Source: Roseovarius sp.
Lineage (GTDB): Bacteria > Pseudomonadota > Alphaproteobacteria > Rhodobacterales > Rhodobacteraceae
Assembly: GCA_023260815.1 (NCBI GenBank)
Contig: JALQUE010000118.1
Location: forward strand, 1 to 5,369
Direction: 5' to 3'
Length of the DNA: 5,369 nucleotides
Made by a program: the position numbers and the translations under genes. Positions 1 through 4,828 of the stretch are shown here, piece after piece. How positions within the stretch are numbered: the first letter of the stretch is position 1; each line of letters opens with the position of its first letter. The notes below the pieces were generated by a model, which was given only the letters and a program-made list of their open reading frames with translations, had not been told where the DNA came from and did not search any database.

Positions 1-17
1 CAACAACCAACAACCAA
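1..17. repeat. Tandem CAACAAC heptamer repeat at window edge
   Basis: Two perfect copies of CAACAAC (1-7 and 8-14) are followed by a partial third copy, CAA (15-17). The array is cut by the window start, so its full copy number is unknown. It sits directly against the hairpin at 18-35. Read on the minus strand it is a T/G-rich tract following that hairpin. Confidence 0.6.
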
Positions 18-35
18 GCGCCCCTTCGGGGGCGC
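18..35. terminator. GC hairpin with C(UUCG)G loop, possible terminator or leader structure
   Basis: A perfect 7-bp stem, GCGCCCC (18-24) with GGGGCGC (29-35), closes a TTCG loop. The C(UUCG)G arrangement is known as an exceptionally stable RNA tetraloop when transcribed on the plus strand. No T-run follows on the plus strand (GTCAACTTC), so it is not a textbook intrinsic terminator in that direction. On the minus strand a TTGGTTGTTGG tract follows, which is closer to one. It may end an upstream gene outside the window, or fold in the leader of the gene starting at 58. The structure is certain; the role is inferred. Confidence 0.45.
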
Positions 36-44
36 GTCAACTTC

Positions 45-50
45 AGGAGG
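45..50 (+). promoter_or_regulatory. Consensus Shine-Dalgarno site
   Basis: AGGAGG lies seven bases upstream of the ATG at 58. It is the strongest ribosome binding site in the window. It fixes the start of the membrane-HemA fusion frame and argues that the first part of that frame was a genuine translated gene. Confidence 0.8.
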
Positions 51-57
51 TGCGCCA

Positions 58-510
58 ATGCACCAGGACGACATCAAAGAGGCCCTCAACTGTATCGGGT
101 TCGTGTTCATCTTCGCCATCGGATTCGTGGTCATCTGGGCCGCAGGGGCCGCGGCCAGTGTGGCGCATCTCAAGCGGGACGGGGCGCTGCGCGAGGCGCA
201 TCAGACCCAGGCGAAGATCCTCAAGACCCGGCTCAAGGGGATGGGCCTGCCGCTGATCGATCACGGCAGCCATATCGTGCCGGTGATCGTGGGCGATCCG
301 GTGCATACCAAAAAGCTCAGCGACATGCTGCTCGAGGGCTATGGCATCTATGTGCAGCCGATCAACTTCCCCACCGTTCCGCGCGGCACCGAGCGCCTGC
401 GCTTCACCCCGTCGCCGGTCCACGGCCCGCGCGAAATGGATGCGCTGGTCAACGCCATGGACGCCCTCTGGAGCCATTGCGCGCTGAATCGTGCCGATTT
501 GGCGGGCTGA
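58..510 (+). CDS. hemA: Short membrane segment fused to the C-terminal third of 5-aminolevulinate synthase (truncated hemA)
   Basis: The 150-residue frame has two unlike parts. Residues 1-27 begin MHQDDIKEAL and continue into a hydrophobic stretch (about 12-27, reaching about 35 with the following Ala/Gly residues), a likely transmembrane helix. I do not recognise its source. Residues 28-150 match the C-terminal end of Rhodobacter-type 5-aminolevulinate synthase: HIVPVIVGDPVH (72-83), YVQPINFPTVPRGTERLRF (98-116), and the typical end around ALWSHCALNRADLAG. ALAS makes 5-aminolevulinate from glycine and succinyl-CoA, the first step of haem and bacteriochlorophyll synthesis. The family is about 400-410 residues long, so roughly 280 are missing, including the glycine-rich region and the PLP-binding lysine (GTLGKAYG). 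R115 probably equals the glycine-carboxylate-binding Arg374 of the R. capsulatus enzyme. ALAS activity from this product alone is not expected. The frame is open, with a consensus ribosome site and no internal stop. It may be a pseudogene, a deletion fusion, a membrane-anchored new protein or an assembly join. The HemA homology is near certain; the status of the gene is not. Confidence 0.8.
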   Translation: MHQDDIKEALNCIGFVFIFAIGFVVIWAAGAAASVAHLKRDGALREAHQTQAKILKTRLKGMGLPLIDHGSHIVPVIVGDPVHTKKLSDMLLEGYGIYVQPINFPTVPRGTERLRFTPSPVHGPREMDALVNAMDALWSHCALNRADLAG

Positions 511-565
511 CGCCTGCGAAGGTGCAATACCCCTTGTAATGTGTTAGTTATGGTTGAAGAAAAGC

Positions 566-599
566 GGGGTCTCCGAATCGGGATACGCGGAGACAACCC
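566..599. promoter_or_regulatory. Inverted repeat in the leader of the RodZ-like gene
   Basis: GTCTCCG (569-575) pairs perfectly with CGGAGAC (588-594) across a 12-base loop. GGG (566-568) can add to CCC (597-599) if the AA at 595-596 bulges out. The dyad lies 23 bases before the preferred start at 623, in the 112-base gap after hemA. No T-run follows, so termination is unlikely. It could be an operator or a leader hairpin; no regulator can be named. Confidence 0.35.
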
Positions 600-622
600 A
601 TACGTTTCGAGGGGCAGGGTAC

Positions 623-1849
623 ATGATAGGGCGCCGGTTTTCGCGCAAGACCGAAGAGGACGAAGTTGAACCCCGCGGGTTCGACGACTTCGATATCCGT
701 CTTGGTGACCTGATGCGCGGCGAGCGCGCAACTCTCGGAAAATCGCTTCTGGACGTTGAACGCGAACTGCGAATCAAGGCGGCATATGTGGCCGCCATCG
801 AAAATGCCGATCCTGATGCCTTCGACACACCCGGTTTCATCCCCGGCTATGTGCGCTCCTATGCCCGGTATCTGGGCATGGATCCCGACCGCGCCTTTGA
901 CGCGTTCTGCAAGGAAAGCAAGTTTTCCATCGCGCACGGCATGTCTGCCGAGGCGTCGTCGATCCGAAAGCAGAAATCGACGTTCAAGACCGCAGCCCCG
1001 AACCGCAAGGCAGACCCCCTGATGTCGCCGGGCACGCCGTTTGCGCCCGCCTCGGAAGGCTTTCTGGCGCGGGTCGAACCGGGTGCGATCGGGTCTGTCA
1101 TGGTGCTGGTCGCGCTGATCAGTGCCATTGGCTATGGCGGATGGGCCGTTCTGAACGAGGTGCAGCGCGTGCAATTCGCCCCGGTCGAGAATACACCAGA
1201 TGTTCTGGCCGATCTTGATCCGCTGGACGGCGCGATCACGGGTGCCACCGGCACGGATGGCGATCCCGTCCGCACCGCCGGCAGCTTTCTGCCGCCCGAG
1301 AATGACAGCATCGACCGGCTTTATCGTCCCGAGGCGCTGGATGTGCCGGTGATGGTTGCGCGTGATGCGCCGATCTCGACGCTGGATCCGGCGCAGGTGG
1401 GCACGCTGCGCCCCGAATTGCCGCAAACCGACCGGTCCAGCACCTTTACGGTTGCGCGCAACATGACGGACGCAGCGCCCGGCAGTCCGCAGGTCGTGGA
1501 AGAACCTGTGCCCGGCGTGCGCGTCGTGGCAGTGCGCCCGGCATGGGTGCGGGTGCGCGCAAGCGATGGCAGCGTGATCTTTGAAGGCGTGATGAATGGT
1601 GGCGACGCCTATGAGGTGCCCACCACCGAAGAACCACCGACGATCCGCGTGGGCGAATCCGGGGCGGTCTATTTCACGGTGAATGGCACGCATTACGGCC
1701 CGGCGGGCGAAAGCGGTTCGGTCACGTCGGGCCTTGCGCTTGATGCCGAGGCGCTGACCGCCTCTTATGACGTGGCGGATCTGACGCAAGACGAGGATCT
1801 GCTGCGCTACGTGGCGGAATTGCAGCCATCTGCGGCCCCGCAGGAGTGA
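623..1849 (+). CDS. RodZ-like helix-turn-helix membrane protein with C-terminal DUF4115 domain
   Basis: From the ATG at 623 the product has 408 residues. Residues ~25-95 form a RodZ-type helix-turn-helix domain (RLGDLMRGERATLGKSLLD, KAAYVAAIENAD, then PGYVRSYARYLGMDP). Residues ~155-177 are one transmembrane helix (AIGSVMVLVALISAIGYGG). A long Pro/Asp-rich linker follows, then a β-rich DUF4115-type domain at ~298-370 (VRVRASDGSVIFEG). The layout predicts a cytoplasmic HTH and a periplasmic C-terminus. In RodZ proteins the HTH domain binds the actin-like MreB and helps shape the cell rather than regulating transcription. That role is inferred here, and no mreB is in view. A TTG at 554 would add 23 residues but has no ribosome site, whereas AGGGG (610-614) sits well placed before 623. 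The N-terminus from 623 also matches what I recall of Rhodobacterales homologues. The gene lies between hemA and ispG, and its base composition resembles theirs. Confidence 0.85.
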   Translation: MIGRRFSRKTEEDEVEPRGFDDFDIRLGDLMRGERATLGKSLLDVERELRIKAAYVAAIENADPDAFDTPGFIPGYVRSYARYLGMDPDRAFDAFCKESKFSIAHGMSAEASSIRKQKSTFKTAAPNRKADPLMSPGTPFAPASEGFLARVEPGAIGSVMVLVALISAIGYGGWAVLNEVQRVQFAPVENTPDVLADLDPLDGAITGATGTDGDPVRTAGSFLPPENDSIDRLYRPEALDVPVMVARDAPISTLDPAQVGTLRPELPQTDRSSTFTVARNMTDAAPGSPQVVEEPVPGVRVVAVRPAWVRVRASDGSVIFEGVMNGGDAYEVPTTEEPPTIRVGESGAVYFTVNGTHYGPAGESGSVTSGLALDAEALTASYDVADLTQDEDLLRYVAELQPSAAPQE

Positions 1850-1902
1850 CCGCAGCCAGTCATTGCAGCGGGCCGCTTTGACGCTTATCCTGCGGCTGTG
1901 GT
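1849..1902. promoter_or_regulatory. Long-range inverted repeat between the RodZ-like gene and ispG
   Basis: ACCGCAGCC (1849-1857) pairs with GGCTGTGGT (1894-1902) over nine base pairs, one a G-U wobble. The left arm begins in the last base of the RodZ-like stop codon. The 36-base loop contains a shorter palindrome, AGCGGGCCGCT (1867-1877), followed by TT. It could act as a weak terminator for the upstream gene or as a protein-binding dyad near the ispG promoter. The pairing is visible; the function is inferred. Confidence 0.3.
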
Positions 1903-1906
1903 CAAT
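1878..1906 (+). promoter_or_regulatory. Candidate sigma-70-type promoter for ispG
   Basis: TTGACG (1878-1883) matches five of six bases of the -35 consensus. It is followed after a 17-base spacer by GTCAAT (1901-1906), a weak -10 that matches three of six. Transcription would start near 1913, giving a leader of about 30 bases before the ispG ATG at 1944. The strong -35 with a weak -10 is plausible for high-GC alphaproteobacteria, but this is a sequence match only. Confidence 0.3.
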
Positions 1907-1943
1907 CCACCTGCTCTGACGCGAATACTCCGGGGAACTTGCG

Positions 1944-3083
1944 ATGTCGCTGAATCATATCCGCCCTTGGCGCAATATCTACCGCCGCAAAAGCCGTCAG
2001 ATCATGGTCGGCACTGTGCCGGTGGGGGGTGACGCGCCGATCAGCGTGCAGACCATGACCAACACCGCCACCACGGATGTGGCCGCGACCGTGGCGCAGG
2101 TTCAGGCCGCCGCCGAAGCGGGCGCCGATATCGTGCGCGTCTCGGTGCCTGACGAGGCAAGCGCGAAGGCCCTGAAAGAGATCGTTGCCGAAAGTCCGGT
2201 GCCGATCGTGGCCGACATCCATTTCCACTACAAGCGTGGGATCGAAGCCGCCGAGGCAGGTGCCTCCTGTCTGCGCATCAACCCCGGCAATATCGGCAGC
2301 GAAGATCGTGTGCGCGAGGTCATTGCCGCCGCACGCGATCACGGCTGCTCGATGCGGATCGGGGTCAATGCGGGCAGCCTTGAAAAGCACCTGCTGGAAA
2401 AATACGGCGAGCCATGCCCCGAGGCGATGGTCGAGTCCGGTCTCGAACATATCCGCATCCTGCAGGACAACGATTTTCACGAGTTCAAGATCAGCGTGAA
2501 GGCCAGCGACGTGTTCCTGTCCGCCGCCGCCTATCAGGGCATTGCCGACGCCACTGACGCGCCCATTCACCTCGGCATCACCGAGGCTGGGGGGCTGACC
2601 AGCGGCACGATCAAATCGGCGATCGGGCTTGGCAACCTCTTGTGGATGGGCATTGGCGACACGATCCGCGTGAGCCTGAGTGCCGATCCCGTGGAAGAGG
2701 TGAAGGTCGGTTATGAGATCCTCAAATCGCTCGGGTTGCGGCACCGGGGGGTCAATATCATCTCCTGCCCAAGCTGCGCGCGGCAGGGCTTTGACGTGAT
2801 CCGCACGGTCGAGGCGCTGGAGGCCCGGCTGGAGCATATCAAGACCCCGATGAGCCTGTCGATCATCGGCTGCGTGGTGAACGGCCCAGGCGAGGCTCTG
2901 ATGACCGATGTGGGCTTTACCGGGGGCGGGGCCGGCAGCGGGATGGTCTATCTTGCGGGCAAGGCCAGCCACAAGATGTCCAACGACCAGATGATCGAGC
3001 ATATCGTCGAACAGGTCGAAAAGCGCGCCGCCGAGATCGAGGTCGAAACAGCCGAAGAAGACGATCGCACCGCCGCGGAATAG
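1944..3083 (+). CDS. ispG: 4-hydroxy-3-methylbut-2-en-1-yl diphosphate synthase IspG (GcpE)
   Basis: This 379-residue cytoplasmic iron-sulphur enzyme carries out the penultimate step of the MEP pathway. It reductively opens 2-C-methyl-D-erythritol 2,4-cyclodiphosphate to HMBPP, the precursor of IPP and DMAPP used for quinones, carotenoids and other isoprenoids. The N-terminal TIM barrel is clear (SVQTMTNT, residues 34-41; DIHFHYKRG, 91-99; RINPGNIG, 111-118; RIGVNAGSLE, 138-147; HLGITEAGG, 209-217). The C-terminal domain carries the [4Fe-4S] ligands C275 and C278 (SCPSCARQG) and C310 with E317 (IGCVVNGPGEA). These lie at a constant +5 from E. coli C270, C273, C305 and E312. Length is normal for the short bacterial form. 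GGGGA (1932-1936), seven bases before the ATG, supports the start. The acidic tail after about 363 (EIEVETAEEDD) is not part of the catalytic core. The gene runs convergent to moeA, 98 bases away. Confidence 0.97.
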   Translation: MSLNHIRPWRNIYRRKSRQIMVGTVPVGGDAPISVQTMTNTATTDVAATVAQVQAAAEAGADIVRVSVPDEASAKALKEIVAESPVPIVADIHFHYKRGIEAAEAGASCLRINPGNIGSEDRVREVIAAARDHGCSMRIGVNAGSLEKHLLEKYGEPCPEAMVESGLEHIRILQDNDFHEFKISVKASDVFLSAAAYQGIADATDAPIHLGITEAGGLTSGTIKSAIGLGNLLWMGIGDTIRVSLSADPVEEVKVGYEILKSLGLRHRGVNIISCPSCARQGFDVIRTVEALEARLEHIKTPMSLSIIGCVVNGPGEALMTDVGFTGGGAGSGMVYLAGKASHKMSNDQMIEHIVEQVEKRAAEIEVETAEEDDRTAAE

Positions 3084-3101
3084 GCATCGGTCGGATCGGG
3101 C

Positions 3102-3121
3102 AGGGGCGGCACGGCCCTTTT
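3102..3121 (+). terminator. Probable intrinsic terminator of ispG
   Basis: AGGGGC (3102-3107) pairs with GCCCTT (3114-3119), including one G-U wobble, around a six-base loop (GGCACG). The stem runs into TTTT (3118-3121). It starts 19 bases after the ispG stop, in the gap between convergent genes, where a terminator is expected. The stem is short, so efficiency is uncertain. Confidence 0.5.
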
Positions 3122-3124
3122 CGG

Positions 3125-3151
3125 GATCACGTCGGCCCTGAGGCCCTGATC
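3125..3151. terminator. Second dyad between convergent ispG and moeA
   Basis: GATCA (3125-3129) pairs with TGATC (3147-3151). Inside, GGCC (3134-3137) pairs with GGCC (3142-3145) around a CTGA loop, with an asymmetric internal loop between the two stems. It lies about 30 bases past the moeA stop and could help end moeA transcription. No T-run follows on the minus strand (the next bases include CCCGAAAAGG), so an intrinsic terminator is doubtful. Confidence 0.3.
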
Positions 3152-3195
3152 ACAGGGGCAGCGGATCACAGCGGCAGCGGATCACAGCGGCAGGT
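3148..3195. repeat. Three tandem 16-bp repeats spanning the moeA stop codon
   Basis: Copies lie at 3148-3163, 3164-3179 and 3180-3195, with unit GATCACAGCGGCAGCG. The first differs at 3156 and the last at its final two bases. The third copy covers the end of moeA, so its Leu-Pro-Leu-stop coding (minus strand CTGCCGCTGTGA) is copied twice downstream. Because 16 is not a multiple of three, the three TGA triplets (3184-3182, 3168-3166, 3152-3150) fall in all three minus-strand frames. Duplication by slippage of the moeA end is the simplest origin. Confidence 0.8.
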
Positions 3196-4354
3196 AGTCG
3201 ATCATGTCTTGGGCCTTGCGCGGGCCGTCGTCTGCGGGGCGGATCATCAGCGCATTGGCCCCCGCCAGCACCGACAAAAGCGAGCTGTCCTGCCGGTTGT
3301 CCGGGGCGATCACCCCATCGTCGAGCCGCGCGCGCCTGTAATGCTCGCGCGGTCCGCCTGCAGGCCGGTCGTGGGCAAGACGCGCCGTCAGGCGCGGCGC
3401 GCGATGTTCCCCAAGGCCCAGCAGCGCGCGGACCACCGGCGCCACAAAGACCTTGCCGCAGACCATTGCCGACACCGGGTTGCCGGGCAGGCCGATCATC
3501 GCCGCGTCGCCCATCCGGCCTGCCATCAGCGGCTTGCCGGGGCGCATCCGCACCTTGTAGAAGGCGCGCTCCATCCCCAGCTCGGCCGCCACAACGCCCA
3601 CCAGATCATGATCGCCCACCGACGCGCCGCCGATGGTGATGACCAGATCGGCGCCGCGCGCCAGATCGAAGGCCGCGATCAGCGAGGCACGGGTGTCGCG
3701 GGCAATGGGCAGGATGCGCGCCTCGGCGCCGATCCCGTCCAGCATCGCCTTCAGCCCGAAGGTGTTCGACGCGATGATCTGGTCGGGGGCAGGGGTGTCG
3801 CCGGGCATGACCAGTTCATCCCCCGTCGAGATCAGCGCCACACGCGGCTTTCGCCGCACGGTCACGGTGGGAATGTTCATCGACGCCAGCAACGCGATAT
3901 CGGCCGGGCCAAGGACACGGGGCGCGTCGATCCGGTCGCCGACACGGAAATCGCCGCCCGCGGGGCGCACATGGGACTTGTCGTCAAGCGTCTCGCCCAG
4001 GGTGATGGTGTCGCCCGCGCGGATCACATCCTCCTGGATCACCACATGATCGGTGCCAGCGGGGACCGGCGCACCGGTGAAGATGCGCACGGCGTGTCCC
4101 GCGCCGACCTGCCCGCCAAAGGCATGGCCTGCCGCCGCCTCGCCGATCACGGTGAAGCGCGCGCCGGGCTGCGCGGCATCCGCCGCCACCGCATAGCCAT
4201 CCATGGCCGAAGCCGCAAAGGGCGGCTGGTCCCGCCGCGCCACGGCGCAGGTGGCCATCACGCGGCCCGATGCCTGCTGCAACGGAACCTCTTCGGTGTC
4301 GAGCGGCGACACCAGCGAAAAGAGATGCGCAAGCGCCTCGTCGACGGTGATCAT
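3182..4354 (-). CDS. moeA: Molybdopterin molybdenumtransferase MoeA
   Basis: The 390-residue product inserts molybdate into adenylylated molybdopterin to finish the molybdenum cofactor, in the cytoplasm. Family motifs appear in order: FAASAMDGYAV (46-56, where D52 matches the family's conserved Asp), FTGAPVPAGTD (92-102), the active-site ISTGDEL (175-181), IIASNTFGL (193-201), IGGASVGDHD (241-250), RMRPGKPLMAG (269-279) and GLPGNPVSAM (288-297). A C-terminal domain follows from about 315. Length is close to the usual ~400. The ATG at 4354 overlaps the moaC TGA as ATGA, which points to translational coupling. Upstream there is only a weak GAGG four bases before the ATG. moeA is the last gene of this minus-strand string. 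Its stop codon lies inside a tandem repeat. All the motifs needed for activity are present. Confidence 0.96.
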   Translation of the reverse strand: MITVDEALAHLFSLVSPLDTEEVPLQQASGRVMATCAVARRDQPPFAASAMDGYAVAADAAQPGARFTVIGEAAAGHAFGGQVGAGHAVRIFTGAPVPAGTDHVVIQEDVIRAGDTITLGETLDDKSHVRPAGGDFRVGDRIDAPRVLGPADIALLASMNIPTVTVRRKPRVALISTGDELVMPGDTPAPDQIIASNTFGLKAMLDGIGAEARILPIARDTRASLIAAFDLARGADLVITIGGASVGDHDLVGVVAAELGMERAFYKVRMRPGKPLMAGRMGDAAMIGLPGNPVSAMVCGKVFVAPVVRALLGLGEHRAPRLTARLAHDRPAGGPREHYRRARLDDGVIAPDNRQDSSLLSVLAGANALMIRPADDGPRKAQDMIDYLPL

Positions 4355-4827
4355 CGCGCCTCGAAGCGGCCGGATTTGCCACCATCCTTCAGGATGACCC
4401 GGATGCCGCCGATTTCCATCGCCTTGTCCACCGCCTTGACCATGTCATAGACGGTCAGCGCGGCTGTGGTGACGCCGGTCAACGCCTCCATCTCGACGCC
4501 GGTCTGGCCGGTGGTTTTGACCGTCGCCTCGATCCGCACGCCGGGCAGATCGGCGTCGAGCGACAGCTCCACTGCGACCTTGGTGATCGGCAGCGGATGA
4601 CAAAGCGGGATCAGCTCGGGCGTTTTCTTGGCGCCCATGATGCCAGCCAGCCGCGCAACCGACAGGACATCGCCCTTTTTTGCGCGACCTTCTGAAACGA
4701 TATCAAAGGTTTGCGAGGCCATCTTCACGTAACCTTCGGCCACGGCGATCCGGGCGGTCACCGCCTTGTCCGAGACATCGACCATATGGGCATCGCCCTT
4801 GCCATCGAAATGCGTGAGGCCCGTCAT
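4351..4827 (-). CDS. moaC: Cyclic pyranopterin monophosphate synthase MoaC
   Basis: The 158-residue protein acts with the radical-SAM enzyme MoaA in the first step of molybdenum-cofactor synthesis, turning 3',8-cyclo-7,8-dihydro-GTP into cyclic pyranopterin monophosphate. Signature stretches are LIPLCHPLPITKV (72-84), TGQTGVEMEALTGV (106-119) and YDMVKAVDK (127-135). K51 (in RAKKGDV), D128 and K131 fall at the same numbers as the E. coli catalytic residues. The family forms hexamers of subunits this long, so the gene looks complete. moaA is not in the window. The start ATG lies one base after the trpC stop; GGGGGGGA, about seven bases before it, serves as ribosome site. The 3' end overlaps moeA by four bases. 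Confidence 0.97.
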   Translation of the reverse strand: MTGLTHFDGKGDAHMVDVSDKAVTARIAVAEGYVKMASQTFDIVSEGRAKKGDVLSVARLAGIMGAKKTPELIPLCHPLPITKVAVELSLDADLPGVRIEATVKTTGQTGVEMEALTGVTTAALTVYDMVKAVDKAMEIGGIRVILKDGGKSGRFEAR

Positions 4828-4828
4828 G

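Noticed and set aside
50..256. Alternative plus-strand 68-residue frame overlapping the fusion gene
   Set aside because: It is Arg/Ser-rich, has no ribosome site, and is out of frame with the recognisable HemA sequence.
534..584. Promoter before the RodZ-like gene (TTGTAA or TTGAAG as -35)
   Set aside because: No acceptable -10 lies 16-18 bases downstream of either candidate, so no promoter is called.
554..622. TTG at 554 as the start of the RodZ-like protein
   Set aside because: There is no Shine-Dalgarno match before it, and the extra 23 residues look unlike family N-termini. The ATG at 623 has AGGGG at a suitable distance.
548..1789. Minus-strand open frame of 413 residues opposite the RodZ-like gene
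   Set aside because: It is His/Arg-rich with no recognisable motif and lies entirely antisense to a gene with clear domains. Long antisense open frames are common in GC-rich DNA.
1902..3002. Minus-strand open frame of 366 residues opposite ispG
   Set aside because: It mirrors ispG almost exactly, has no family features, and the plus-strand enzyme is beyond doubt.
3209..4450. Plus-strand open frame of 413 residues opposite moeA
   Set aside because: It is an Arg/His/Gly-rich shadow of moeA and moaC codons, with no motif and no ribosome site of note.
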